Source: Mycolicibacterium flavescens (lineage in GTDB: Bacteria; Actinomycetota; Actinomycetes; Mycobacteriales; Mycobacteriaceae). Taken from it: a DNA stretch of 64,000 nt. Shown here piece by piece: positions 9,532-17,491 of this stretch (the stretch's first letter is position 1; the number at the start of each line of letters is the position of its first letter). Below the pieces are notes generated by a model. The model was not told where the DNA came from and made no database searches. It saw nothing but the letters and a program-made list of their open reading frames with translations. The stretch covers positions 2,418,001 to 2,482,000 of the forward strand of contig LR134353.1 in the NCBI GenBank assembly GCA_900637135.1, written 5' to 3'. The position numbers were made by a program, and so were the translations under genes.

Positions 9532-9831
9532 TTAAAAGTCGATGGTCATAGCGAACGCGGCCACCTGGTCCTCAGTGGGCAGAAACGAGCCCACGTTCTC
9601 CACACGATTGCCTTCCATCTCCAACCGCAGCGCCAACTGTGATCGCAGGTAAGCCAGGGTGTTCAGGCGGATGATCCGCGCCGCGAGCTCCTCGTCGGCG
9701 AGATCCATCGCCTCGGGCTCCAGCTGCACCCCGACCGACGCACCCTGGCGGTCGACAGAGACGATGATGGACTCGTCGTGGCTGGTTGCCTCGAAGACTT
9801 CCACCGTTGTCTGCTGCGCCGACTCAAACAC
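9532..9831 (-). CDS. Small ESX-associated protein, EspD/EspH- or YbaB-like
   Basis: 99 residues starting at a GTG (9831) with a GGGGGG ribosome site 4-9 nt upstream. The pattern IIVSVDRQGASVGVQLEPEA then ADEELAARIIRLNTLAYLRSQ gives two strands followed by a helix. It resembles the C-terminal halves of EspD/EspH and, more distantly, YbaB. No membrane segment or signal is present. It lies between an EspC-like substrate and the EspB-like gene; in ESX-1 loci EspC is likewise paired with EspD. A cytosolic partner or stabiliser of a substrate is the likely role, by analogy only. Confidence 0.75.
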   Translation of the reverse strand: MFESAQQTTVEVFEATSHDESIIVSVDRQGASVGVQLEPEAMDLADEELAARIIRLNTLAYLRSQLALRLEMEGNRVENVGSFLPTEDQVAAFAMTIDF

Positions 9832-9840
9832 CAGCCCCCC

Positions 9841-10155
9841 TTAAGTGTCGGACGGGCTGATGGTCACGCGCGCCCGGTTCTCAGCCTCGACTCGCTCGTA
9901 CTCAGCTGCCGAGGCCAGCAGGGCGTCACGCATCTGCTCATGCCGAGCCTGCTCGCTGGCCAACGCGGCGTCGCGCTTGGCTGCAACCTCGCTGACCGAC
10001 GCTTTGACCTGGTGATACAGCGGGCCCAAGGTTTGCGCCTCAGTCGTCATCCGCTCGTTGTCGGCGCGTGCGGCCACGATCTGATCGATCGCCTGCGCGT
10101 GCACTTCTGCGCGACGACGCAGCTCAGAGGGATCGACCTGTACAACCACACTCAT
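9841..10155 (-). CDS. EspC-like small ESX substrate (DUF2580-type)
   Basis: 104 residues, fully helical, the size of EspC/EspF and WXG100-like proteins. It starts VVQVDPSELRRRAEVHAQAID, the 'V-x-P-x-x-L-x-x-x-A-x-x-H' pattern of EspC. It contains a central LGPLYHQV turn and ends with LLASAAEYERVEAENRAR, where YERVE fits the YxxxD/E type VII export signal. These features suggest a secreted helical-hairpin substrate. The ATG at 10155 follows a GGGG ribosome site. It is followed 9 bp later by the EspD-like gene, consistent with an EspC/EspD-type pair. Confidence 0.85.
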   Translation of the reverse strand: MSVVVQVDPSELRRRAEVHAQAIDQIVAARADNERMTTEAQTLGPLYHQVKASVSEVAAKRDAALASEQARHEQMRDALLASAAEYERVEAENRARVTISPSDT

Positions 10156-10188
10156 AATTTAACCCCGTTCGTCTGTAGGTGCGGACAC

Positions 10189-11814
10189 TCAATTGGCCCC
10201 CGCCAGCACGGTTGCTGCCGGAGCTGCAGGGGCTGTCTGGATCTGCGGACGTGCCCAGCCCAGGAAATTCGGGCCGGTGGGCATCTCCTCAACAGGGGTG
10301 ACCTGTCCGTTCAGCCAGACCTTGCCGTTGCCCAGGGCCATCACGCGGTGATCGGTGAACTGGGCGTAGTCCATCATTCTGAGTTGGCTGGGCGAGACCG
10401 GATCGTTGACCGGTGCACCGGGGGGCAGCACTGTGATGTGGGCCTGTCCGGCCGCGTCGTCGAGGCTGGCGCCTTCGAGGACCAGGCGGCCGGCGTGGGC
10501 CAGCTGCGGGCTCTCTGCGGTGACGGTCGATCCGTCCGGCAGCTTCACCGAAACGTCGGGGCCGGGCTGGGCAGGAGGAACCTGACCGGTTTCAGCGGCT
10601 ACCGGCTGAGGCTGTGCTCCGTCAGCAGGCTTTGCCGCCGCGGGCTCGGTCGCCGGGTCATCTGTCTTGGCGTCGTCGGCAGCGGCTTCGTCGGACTTTT
10701 CATCCTCAGGGTTGTCCCGCTCAGAACCGTCCGGCGTGGCCGCCAGCGGATCATCCTTGAGCGCCTCGGCAGGGTCGTCCTCAGGCGGTCGCGCGGACGC
10801 AGCTTCCTTGATCGCGCCGCCGATCGCCCCGCCCAAATCGCCCAGGCCACCTCCGCCGCCGAAGCCGCCCATTCCCGGCATCATCGAGCCCATCGCGCCC
10901 GGAAGCCCAGACAGCGCACCCATCGCCGGTCCGGCCAACCCACCAAGGCCTGCCATCAGCGGATCAGAGGCCAACCCATCCAGCAGAGGGTCACTGGCCA
11001 GGGGGTCGCCAGCCCCGGTGCCAGTGTCGGCCGGTGCCGGTGCGCCTCCCGCGGAACCGCCTGTGCCGCTACCGCTTTGGCCGTTGCCCCCGGTCGTGGC
11101 CGGGTCCGTGGAGCCGGTACCGGAACCAGCCGAGTCCTTCACCGCGTCGTAGCGCTGCGAAAGCGCATCGAGCACTTCGGCCTTGGATTCGGCGTCCATG
11201 CCGGAGGACTTGACGATGCCCAGGATTTCTTGAGTCTTGCTCTGCAGAAAGTCGTTGAGCTGCTGTTGACCGGCCGGAGTGTCCAAAGTTGGTCCCAGCT
11301 TGTGGATTTGGTCCACCAGTGCAGCTTGCAGTGCCTGCAGCTGCGCCTTGCCCTCATCGGATCCGGTCTTGGCACCCAGAACCGCATCGACGAGTTCTTC
11401 GTCGGCCTCGGCCAGTGCGGTCGTGTTCTTGGCCAACGCGTCATCGACACGCTGAGAAGCCTCAGCCGCACGACCGGAAAAGCCGTCGTCGGCAGGCGCT
11501 GGGGGGGCCTGGCCAGGCGCGGCAGGCGGGGCGTCGACACTGGCCGGCACTGTCGCCGGGGGCGCGCCGAGCGGGTCGACCAGCTTCCCCCCATCGAAGA
11601 GGGTGGGATTGTCCAGCCGCAGCGCACCCAGATACTTGTCGTCGATCGTGGTGGGCAGATCGCGGTTGCTCAGCCATTCCTCCGGGTGATGTTTGGCCCG
11701 CTGGTACATCTCGTTGAGCGCGGCGAAGTCGGAGTCGTTGAGGGTTCCGCGCCAGTCAGGCTTGAACCGCATGATGTGGTCAACTGCCGCCACGACTTCG
11801 GCCGCGGTGGCCAT
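10189..11814 (-). CDS. DUF4226-like ESX-locus protein with long acidic/Pro-Gly linker (541 aa)
   Basis: The N-terminal 210 residues are helical. The segment GPTLDTPAGQQQLNDFLQSK is clearly akin to APSTDTPAGKQVLVNHLEGQ in the two repeat-encoded proteins at 19799-20938 and 54132-55214, so all three probably share the DUF4226-like family. Residues about 230-400 are low-complexity (Gly-rich, then Asp/Glu/Ala-rich). The C-terminal 110 residues form a small domain (DVSVKLPDGSTVTAESPQL, VMALGNGKVWLNGQV). The ATG at 11814 overlaps a short upstream ORF (TAATG). Likely an ESX substrate or accessory protein; no enzymatic motif is evident. Confidence 0.85.
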   Translation of the reverse strand: MATAAEVVAAVDHIMRFKPDWRGTLNDSDFAALNEMYQRAKHHPEEWLSNRDLPTTIDDKYLGALRLDNPTLFDGGKLVDPLGAPPATVPASVDAPPAAPGQAPPAPADDGFSGRAAEASQRVDDALAKNTTALAEADEELVDAVLGAKTGSDEGKAQLQALQAALVDQIHKLGPTLDTPAGQQQLNDFLQSKTQEILGIVKSSGMDAESKAEVLDALSQRYDAVKDSAGSGTGSTDPATTGGNGQSGSGTGGSAGGAPAPADTGTGAGDPLASDPLLDGLASDPLMAGLGGLAGPAMGALSGLPGAMGSMMPGMGGFGGGGGLGDLGGAIGGAIKEAASARPPEDDPAEALKDDPLAATPDGSERDNPEDEKSDEAAADDAKTDDPATEPAAAKPADGAQPQPVAAETGQVPPAQPGPDVSVKLPDGSTVTAESPQLAHAGRLVLEGASLDDAAGQAHITVLPPGAPVNDPVSPSQLRMMDYAQFTDHRVMALGNGKVWLNGQVTPVEEMPTGPNFLGWARPQIQTAPAAPAATVLAGAN

Positions 11815-11957
11815 TAGCGGCCCCTTGCCTCAGCGCCTCCGCAGCACGAGACGGTTCTGTCTGCCACCGAGATCTGCGCACTGGGCGGTGTGCCGGACAG
11901 CTGATCGGCTGCGTCGGCGAGCACTGCGGCCAGCAGATGCGCGACAAAGGAGTTCAT
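11814..11957 (-). CDS. Possible short leader ORF of the ESX operon (47 aa)
   Basis: A 47-codon frame MNSFVAHLLAAVLADAADQL ending CCGGAEARGR. Its TAA overlaps the ATG of the next gene (TAATG), the arrangement used throughout this operon, which argues for translation. There is no convincing ribosome site before the ATG at 11957; an in-frame ATG at 11969 is an alternative. The first part is a hydrophobic helix. Function unknown. Confidence 0.4.
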   Translation of the reverse strand: MNSFVAHLLAAVLADAADQLSGTPPSAQISVADRTVSCCGGAEARGR

Positions 11958-12282
11958 GCGTCGGACCATAGATTTGCAGGCGGTGGCGGTCCACCACCCT
12001 TGGCACATTCGTTGTAAATCTCGGTGCCGACACCCCCAAGATCACGATCTGATCTCCAATGTTCGGCGTGTCGGTGGCTTTCTGAAAGAGGGTGCGTAAG
12101 GATCAGCTCTGCTCGAACCTTGCCACGATCTGGTGGTGACCAGCGTGTCTCGGCGGTTAATCCGCCACTTGCGTGCGAAACTTCGTCAAGTACCACTCGC
12201 ATCAGGAGCCGCAGAGGTCACAAGATCGACGCCGTCAGGGACCAGCGACAAGCGCGAAACGACCGTGAGAGGAGCAACGCAA
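11958..12282. other. Divergent intergenic region upstream of the ESX operon
   Basis: About 325 bp between the first gene of the minus-strand ESX operon and the plus-strand gene at 12283. It must hold the main ESX promoter and a promoter for the rightward genes. I could not place -10/-35 boxes with confidence and see no strong dyad. Confidence 0.4.
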
Positions 12283-12708
12283 TTGACTGCGCAACAGGCG
12301 GCTACACCCCGCGGCCGCCCGCATCTCGGTCCGCGAGTGGTCGTCACTGCCACCTTCTGGCCGAGCCTGGAACGCCTGGTGGACCAGACGCGTGCATGTC
12401 TCGACCGGTCACCATTTCTGGCCGACCTCCTGGCATGGCACGTCGACCGTCCTGACCTTATTCGACACCACCAGCCGATCCTGACGCTCCGCGTCGGGAC
12501 CGACGTCCGCGCACTGACACGGCCCAGCACCGCTACGAGACATTGCACAGTACGAGTCCACCCAGCCGTCGCTGGCGAGCTCGTCGCGCGAGCACAGGAC
12601 GCTGGACTCCCCCGCTCGGTGTACAACGCTCGTGCCATCGCCGAGATCCTCGGTGGGGGTGCCCTACCCCTATCAGCGATTCAGGAGGGTTTGCCCTTGG
12701 CGATGTGA
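12283..12708 (+). CDS. Small plasmid protein with a possible ribbon-helix-helix-like C-terminus
   Basis: The frame is open from 12133, but I place the start at the TTG at 12283. It has an excellent AGAGGAG ribosome site 8 nt upstream (12268-12274), while the upstream part looks like promoter DNA. The 141-aa product has an N-terminus LTAQQAATPRGRPHLGPRV and a C-terminal segment CTVRVHPAVAGELVARAQDAG followed by SVYNARAIAEI. A strand then two helices would suit a ribbon-helix-helix DNA-binding fold. It precedes the rep-like gene, so a role in copy control or regulation is possible but unproven. Confidence 0.6.
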   Translation: MTAQQAATPRGRPHLGPRVVVTATFWPSLERLVDQTRACLDRSPFLADLLAWHVDRPDLIRHHQPILTLRVGTDVRALTRPSTATRHCTVRVHPAVAGELVARAQDAGLPRSVYNARAIAEILGGGALPLSAIQEGLPLAM

Positions 12709-12714
12709 CGACGC

Positions 12715-12738
12715 CAGTGGTGCCATGAGGAACCACTG
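12715..12738 (+). terminator. Hairpin after the 12283-12708 gene
   Basis: A perfect 7-bp inverted repeat CAGTGGT / ACCACTG with a 10-nt loop begins 6 bp after the stop codon. No U tract follows, which is common for mycobacterial terminators. Terminator function is inferred from position. Confidence 0.4.
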
Positions 12739-12918
12739 CCAACTTCCCACATCTGAATAGGCGAAAGCGCCGATAAAACGACTTTGCCCCCCGGCTGGAA
12801 CCGGAGGGCGGGTCGGGCGCGAACGCCACATTCCCCGAAGGGAACTGTCGTGGAAGACAGGTCTCACGGTAGCGCATGCGTTGGCACTGGTCCAGACTTG
12901 CGCACCGCGTTTCTCCAT

Positions 12919-14094
12919 ATGTCCACCCCGAATGTGGACAATTCGCCCCGTGCATATCGCGGCTGCAGCACCGCCGTGCGTCGCCGCGGCACGATCCGAA
13001 CCACTCCGGTGGCGGACGTCTTGGCTATCCGTCGTGGTCGCCGTATGGCCGGGCGCGATCTGCCCTCTCCCGCCCAGTTCGTCAACCTCGAACTCGGGTC
13101 GGACGCCCATGCCGGCGTCGCGTGCTGGAGCGGAGGCCCTACACGTTGGGCACAGGTCACCGTGGCGTGCGCCTACGACCAGCGGTACCCACAGATCCGG
13201 GAACAGATGACGGCGCCGGTCTCCAAGCGAGCCGTGGTAACCATCGCCGCGGAAATGGCGCGCTTCGCTGACCGCAGCACCGGACGAAACTGCCGGCCGA
13301 GTGTGGCGACGCTCGCGACGCGGACGGGGTTCTCGGAACGTACTGTTCAGCGGGCGCGGGAGTGCTTACGTCTGCTCGGCGTGGCCACCGAGGTGGTCCG
13401 CGGCCGCCAGCGGACGTTCGTGGAGCGGATGGCGTCCTGGCGGATGGGTGATCGATCCCGTGGGTGGGCCTCAGTCTGGGCGTTGCACGACAACCAGCAG
13501 GTCACCCGGGTTATCCACATACTGACACCCCACCTGGAACGGTCCCCACTTAAGACAGCTATCTCACCTTTAAGGAGACTGGTTACTACCCACGCGGGCG
13601 CCAGAGGCGCCCGGCAAGGCGTCGCTACGCGCCGCCGAAACATCGACAGAAACGGGCAGCGCTTGGCGCGAACGTGGCGCGAGCATCCGAAGGCTCCACC
13701 GTGGTCACGCAAGTACGGTACCGGCGCCTGGGCAGCGGTTCTGGCCGCGCCGGCCCGTGCCGGATGGACCGCCGAGGACCTGAACGCGGCTGTGTCGGAA
13801 TGGCTGATCGGTGGCCACCGGATTTCTGACGCTCCCCCTCGGCCGATCGGGCTGATCGGAGCCATCTTGGCGGCGTACACGGCGCATAACGAGCTGTCGG
13901 TGCGGCCTATGGCGTACGCGGAAGCCGCCGCTGCTGCTGAGGCCGCTCAGCGCGCGGAACGGGCTATCCAGCGCGAAGCTGAGCGCCAGGAGCACGCCCG
14001 TGGAAGGGAAGTCGGACGGGAAGCACTGCATGGCCCGGGACGCGCTGAGGTCGCCGCAGTGTTGGCGGCAATAACCCGGCGGCGGGGCCGATGA
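12919..14094 (+). CDS. Plasmid replication-initiator-like winged-helix protein
   Basis: The frame opens at 12784; the ATG at 12919 (391 aa) or one further in is more likely because the upstream translation is not protein-like. The core FADRSTGRNCRPSVATLATRT then GFSERTVQRARECLRLLGVAT is a winged-helix DNA-binding domain of the kind at the start of actinobacterial plasmid Rep proteins. The C-terminal part has a conserved Trp-rich segment (PPWSRKYGTGAWAAVLAAPAR, GGHRI, RPIGLIGAILA) and an Arg/Glu/Ala-rich coiled tail. Position next to parAB and a small regulator supports replication. Similar proteins also occur in mycobacteriophages and are often unnamed, so the Rep role is probable, not certain. 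Confidence 0.65.
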   Translation: MSTPNVDNSPRAYRGCSTAVRRRGTIRTTPVADVLAIRRGRRMAGRDLPSPAQFVNLELGSDAHAGVACWSGGPTRWAQVTVACAYDQRYPQIREQMTAPVSKRAVVTIAAEMARFADRSTGRNCRPSVATLATRTGFSERTVQRARECLRLLGVATEVVRGRQRTFVERMASWRMGDRSRGWASVWALHDNQQVTRVIHILTPHLERSPLKTAISPLRRLVTTHAGARGARQGVATRRRNIDRNGQRLARTWREHPKAPPWSRKYGTGAWAAVLAAPARAGWTAEDLNAAVSEWLIGGHRISDAPPRPIGLIGAILAAYTAHNELSVRPMAYAEAAAAAEAAQRAERAIQREAERQEHARGREVGREALHGPGRAEVAAVLAAITRRRGR

Positions 14095-14110
14095 TCAATC
14101 TTCGGCGGCT

Positions 14111-14139
14111 GGCTCCCCCAAGATTGTTGGGGCGGAGCC
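14111..14139 (+). terminator. Stem-loop downstream of the rep-like gene
   Basis: GGCTCC..CCCAA / TTGGG..GGAGCC form a GC-rich stem around a short loop 17 bp after the stop. A second small dyad, CGTCG-TTAAG-CGACG, follows at 14151-14165. Together they look like a factor-independent terminator or an origin-proximal structure. Confidence 0.5.
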
Positions 14140-14319
14140 GGGACCGGCGACGTCGTTAAGCGACGGCCGAACCGAACAACAGTTTCAGTTAAAGGCATTT
14201 CGCCGATTAGGTGTGCTGTCTGATGAGGTCCGTGACACGCCAGACTGAGGTTGTGGGCGGTCTTTGTCCCCGGATGAAAGGTGGTGAGTTAGAAGTACTC
14301 GCGTGACGATCAGCGTGCA

Positions 14320-14822
14320 ATGGCGACATGGGCACTTGATTGCGCCGAGCGCGTGTTGCCGACCTTCGAGGCGGTTGATCCCATCGACCTGCGTCCCCGG
14401 CGGGCAATCGAGACTGGGCGTGTGTGGGTAAGCACTGGTCAGATCAGCGTGGCTGTGATCCGTAAGGCGTCGCTGGATGCCCATTCGGCCGCCAAAGAGA
14501 TCATTGATCCAGCTGCTATCGCGGCTGCTCGCGTGGCGGGCCAGGCAGTCGCCACTGCCCCACTGCCCACGTGCCGCAACACCCATATGGGGGTGCCTAT
14601 TATGCACTCCGCGCTATCGCTGCACGATCGCCGGACCAGAGTGTGGACGACATGTACGAGGAGCGTCAGTGGCAGGCCGGCCAGCTCCCGGATCATCTGC
14701 GCGCAGAATCATGGACCGCATCGTGGTTGAAGAAGGCCGGCGGGGCCTCCGGGTATCAGTTCGCAAGGGCGCCGGCTTCTGAACCGCTTGGGCGGCAGCT
14801 GCATGAGGAGCAGCACACTTAG
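14320..14822 (+). pseudogene. Imm-5-like putative immunity protein, frameshifted
   Basis: The first part reads MATWALDCAERVLPTFEAVD, RPRRAIETGRVW and AARVAGQAVATA, which matches my memory of the Imm-5-type 'putative immunity protein' family. The family's next segment (AH.P.HA.GAAYYALRA) is found in another frame as VPQHPYGGAYYALRAIAARS, continuing to 14822. The frame changes exactly at a tandem duplication of the 8-mer CACTGCCC (14553-14560 and 14561-14568). Removing one copy restores a continuous reading (ATAHVPQHPYGG). A further 1-nt shift near 14297 may have removed the first residues (GELEV then SRDDQRAMATW). The gene is therefore probably inactive. Confidence 0.7.
14553..14568 (+). repeat. 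8-bp tandem duplication breaking the immunity gene
   Basis: Two abutting copies of CACTGCCC. An 8-bp gain shifts the frame by +2 and explains the break in the Imm-5-like gene. Confidence 0.8.
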
Positions 14823-14834
14823 GCGACGGGCCAC

Positions 14835-15767
14835 TCATCGTTCCTGGTCTACTGACGACCGCTCGGAAACGTCACCCGAAATCGGGGACCGAGCAGCCCC
14901 CGGTCGTAGGGTGCTCTCGGCGAGCACACTTTTCGCGGCGTCTCGGATTCTTGCCACCGTGTCGTGCCGCAGGTCGAGCCGCTGACCGATCTGACGCAGC
15001 GCAAGGGGCGGTTGAGTGTCGTGGAGAAGCCGGAGGGCGGCCGCGATCTTGGCTGTGGGATAGGAGGTTATTTGCCCGCGTTCGTGAATTGCTGCGGCCA
15101 CGGCTTCCCATCGTTCAAGGCGGTCAGCCGCTAGGGCTAGGGCGTCTTCCCGTCGTTGGGCAGTCTCGTCGGGCTGCTCGTAGGGCGTGAATCGCCACAA
15201 AATGGAAAGCCCGTGCGTCACGAGTACCAGCGCCAATGGCGGAACGCAGGCGACCGCCGCGGCACCCAACGATCCCAATGGCTGCTCGGGCAGCCGGCCG
15301 TCGGGCAGCATTGCGTGTACGGCATTCCCCGCCACGCTGACTGCTGCGCCCACCGTTAGTAGCGCCCAAAAGTACCGGCGGGGTCCGCGCTGTTCCGGGT
15401 AGGCAGAAAACGTCACCAGCGCCATCGTCGCAAGCACGATCGTCCCGTCAATGATGACCGGCCACAGCCACGCGAACTTGTCCGGCCACACCGTGCGAGC
15501 CGCGAGATCAGCCAGCGATGAAAATGAAAGCGCGAAGCTGAAAACTGCAACTAGGACGGTGATTCCGACCGCCGCGGCGCGGGTTATACGAACGAGCGAT
15601 AGCTTCGACGCTTGATGGGAGTGCCTCGCACTGGCAGATAAGGCTGATTGCTCCTCGTTGAGCGCTAAGGGTCTGGTGCCGTCTGCAAGACCGTTGGTGC
15701 GGTCAGGACGGGGTTCATCCTCCTGTAGCGAGCCGCACGCGGCGTCACTAAGCAATGCCGTCATCAA
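14835..15767 (-). CDS. DUF2637 membrane protein with C-terminal helix-turn-helix
   Basis: 310 residues. Four hydrophobic segments at about residues 65-90, 100-122, 130-150 and 165-190 carry the DUF2637 hallmarks (SFALSFSSLADLA, AWLWPVIIDGTIVLATMAL). The cytosolic tail contains ALRQIGQRLDLRHDTVARIRDAA, a helix-turn-helix. DUF2637 proteins are common on actinobacterial plasmids and phages, often near replication or transfer genes, with no established biochemistry. A membrane-anchored DNA-binding protein is a reasonable reading. It lies convergent with the broken immunity gene. Confidence 0.85.
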   Translation of the reverse strand: MMTALLSDAACGSLQEDEPRPDRTNGLADGTRPLALNEEQSALSASARHSHQASKLSLVRITRAAAVGITVLVAVFSFALSFSSLADLAARTVWPDKFAWLWPVIIDGTIVLATMALVTFSAYPEQRGPRRYFWALLTVGAAVSVAGNAVHAMLPDGRLPEQPLGSLGAAAVACVPPLALVLVTHGLSILWRFTPYEQPDETAQRREDALALAADRLERWEAVAAAIHERGQITSYPTAKIAAALRLLHDTQPPLALRQIGQRLDLRHDTVARIRDAAKSVLAESTLRPGAARSPISGDVSERSSVDQER

Positions 15768-15928
15768 ATGTCCGCCTTCGTTGCTGGGCCGTCACAGCGC
15801 AGCATTCCCGACCGACTTTCGCGCTGTCCACGACTACGGGCACATTCGGGCCAGATCGCCGGGCAGAGCCTGCACGCGCTTGGACGACCTCAGTCGACAG
15901 CTGAGGCCTGCAGGAATCAGTCGAGGCT

Positions 15929-16183
15929 CTAGGACACCTTCAACGGGCGCGGCAGCGCATCGTCCTGCTCACAGAACGCATGCGCTCGGGCGATGAGGTC
16001 CTCCACCGCCGGCGCCAGCAGCTCGGCAACCTTGACCCCACGGGACTGAGCGTACCGAGTCAATGCTGAATGATCTTCCTCGCTGACACGCTTGGCCACG
16101 AGTTTGGATGAAGCACGGGTCTCCCGGTGGCGCCAGTTGCGCCGTCGACCAGCCGTGTCTTCGCTCGCACTGATGTCCGCCAC
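15929..16183 (-). CDS. Small basic protein, possible RHH-type DNA-binding protein
   Basis: 84 residues from a GTG at 16183 preceded by GGAG about 8 nt upstream. A basic N-terminus (GRRRNWRHRETRASSKLVAKR) leads into VSEEDHSALTRYAQSRGVKV and AELLAPAVEDLIARA. A strand then two helices is the ribbon-helix-helix pattern of small plasmid repressors. It is divergent from the winged-helix gene at 16301 across an iteron array, so either protein might bind there. No homologue recognised. Confidence 0.65.
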   Translation of the reverse strand: MADISASEDTAGRRRNWRHRETRASSKLVAKRVSEEDHSALTRYAQSRGVKVAELLAPAVEDLIARAHAFCEQDDALPRPLKVS

Positions 16184-16250
16184 CAGACCGCTCCGATCAG
16201 CTCGTTGGGAAGGCTGCTCTAAGCTCTTGACCAGCCATTACGGGATCTGT

Positions 16251-16298
16251 GTAACAGAATATCAGTAACACGAACTGTGTAACACGATTCCTGTAATA
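16251..16298 (+). repeat. Four 14-bp-spaced GTAACA iterons upstream of a regulator gene
   Basis: GTAACA occurs at 16251, 16265 and 16279, with GTAATA at 16293, exactly 14 bp apart; flanks are partly conserved (GTAACACGA twice). The array ends 2 bp before the ATG at 16301 and lies between divergent genes. This is either an operator array or a small iteron set. Confidence 0.75.
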
Positions 16299-16300
16299 GC

Positions 16301-16639
16301 ATGTCAGGCGTGTCCTATGCGCAATCGGCGGGAGTGCAGAAGCTCTCCTCGGTTGTCTTTGGGCAGAAACACCGGCTGGCGACGATGGCCGCCATTGCCC
16401 AGGGTGACGGCCTAGTCAACCCCAGCGACTTAGCCGCCGAGCTGAACTTTCCTGCGCAGAGCGCACTGCAAACCCCGTTGAAGGACCTCGCTGAGGCTGG
16501 CCTCATCACGCGACAAGACGGCATGGGCCGCGTCTACTACCGCAGAAACCCGCATCCAATCTGGGACGCTGCAATCGAGCTGCTACATCAAGCGCTGGCC
16601 GCGGACGTCACCGCCGCGGACGTCAAACCCCGGGCGTAG
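16301..16639 (+). CDS. Winged-helix (ArsR-like) transcriptional regulator
   Basis: 112 residues with a winged-helix domain: AQSAGVQKLSSVVFGQKHRLATMAAIAQ, then LVNPSDLAAELNFPAQSALQTPLKDLAEAGLI and the wing ITRQDGMGRVYYRRNP. There are no metal-binding Cys, so it is not a classic ArsR/SmtB metal sensor. No ribosome site precedes the ATG, and the iteron array abuts it, so the mRNA may be leaderless. Autoregulation through the 14-bp repeats is a natural inference. It lies upstream of parAB, and control of partition or replication is possible. Confidence 0.8.
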   Translation: MSGVSYAQSAGVQKLSSVVFGQKHRLATMAAIAQGDGLVNPSDLAAELNFPAQSALQTPLKDLAEAGLITRQDGMGRVYYRRNPHPIWDAAIELLHQALAADVTAADVKPRA

Positions 16640-17208
16640 CGGCCGACCCGAGGGACGCCGCCGGGCAACCTTGAGCGCGCCGTTCTGAGCGCAGCGGCCT
16701 AAGGAGCGTAGGCACGGTCCACCATGGCGGGCCAGCGCAAATGAGCTCGCGCCACACCCTTCGATCACGCTTTTGCGCTGCGCCCTCCCCCGACCCACCG
16801 ACAGCACCGCAGCCCCCGGCCGGACGCGTAGATGCCGGGCGTGGAGCCTCCAAGCGACTGGCTACCAGAACGCAAGGGCCCGTCGAGCCATCGGACCAAC
16901 CCGGCGGCAGTTGCCCACGGATGATTGTCGCTGGGCTGCGATGCGCTATCGCCGAGCCTTGAGCCTCACCGGCGGCGGACCTATCAGGGCGGCCTGCGCC
17001 GGGCCGCGCACGCGGGAGCTGCATGGAGTCCCGATGGAGCCGTGGCGGCAGCGAGGATCGACAGCCGCGGCCGCTGGGGTCGAACGGAATGTGTCTGGTA
17101 CCGGCGGCCCCTCCCCCATCGCGGTCCGTGGACGCTCGACCGACTTGCCTCCAAGCTGCGGCGTATCGACCCTCGATTGAGTACGCCGATGGCAACTCCC
17201 ACAAGGCC
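16640..17208. other. Long intergenic region without a supported gene
   Basis: Open frames exist on both strands but their translations are Arg/Pro/Ser-rich, lack ribosome sites and overlap one another. No protein is supported. With the adjacent palindrome cluster this may be part of the plasmid origin or centromere, or hold an RNA. Confidence 0.4.
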
Positions 17209-17367
17209 AGTTTTCCGCGGAGAACCCGGTCGACATTGCAGTTTTCCGCGGAAAACTGACGCGAACGCGCTGGTCACAGCCGCTTGGGGCATACTCCTGA
17301 ACGCGATCACGGACAGGTTTGAGTAAGCCGCGGGGTAGCTGACACTGCTCGGTTTTCCGCGGAAAAC
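17209..17367. repeat. parS-like palindromes upstream of parA (three copies)
   Basis: The dyad AGTTTTCCGCGGAAAACT is perfect at 17240-17257. Its 16-bp core GTTTTCCGCGGAAAAC recurs at 17352-17367. A degenerate copy (right arm AGAACC) lies at 17209-17226. The same core occurs twice just after parB. Sites flanking a parAB operon are expected to bind ParB; the sequence differs from the chromosomal parS TGTTTCACGTGAAACA. Confidence 0.8.
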
Positions 17368-17491
17368 TAGCGGAGTTGTTTGACTGTTGCGCGTGTCGCC
17401 AGGGCAATTCAACCGTGCGGACGTAGCCTTACAGGCGACCGTTCTCGCGCGCCGCATTCGCGCATTTCGTATACCTCAAGGGGCTAACGCA

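Noticed and set aside
9778..11817. A 679-codon plus-strand frame opposite the DUF4226-like gene
   Set aside because: Antisense to a well-supported coupled operon. The translation is Arg/Gly/Leu-rich with no recognisable domain.
16623..17326. Several open frames of 130-190 codons on both strands upstream of parA
   Set aside because: They overlap each other, are Arg/Pro/Ser-rich, lack ribosome sites and run into the parS-like palindromes.
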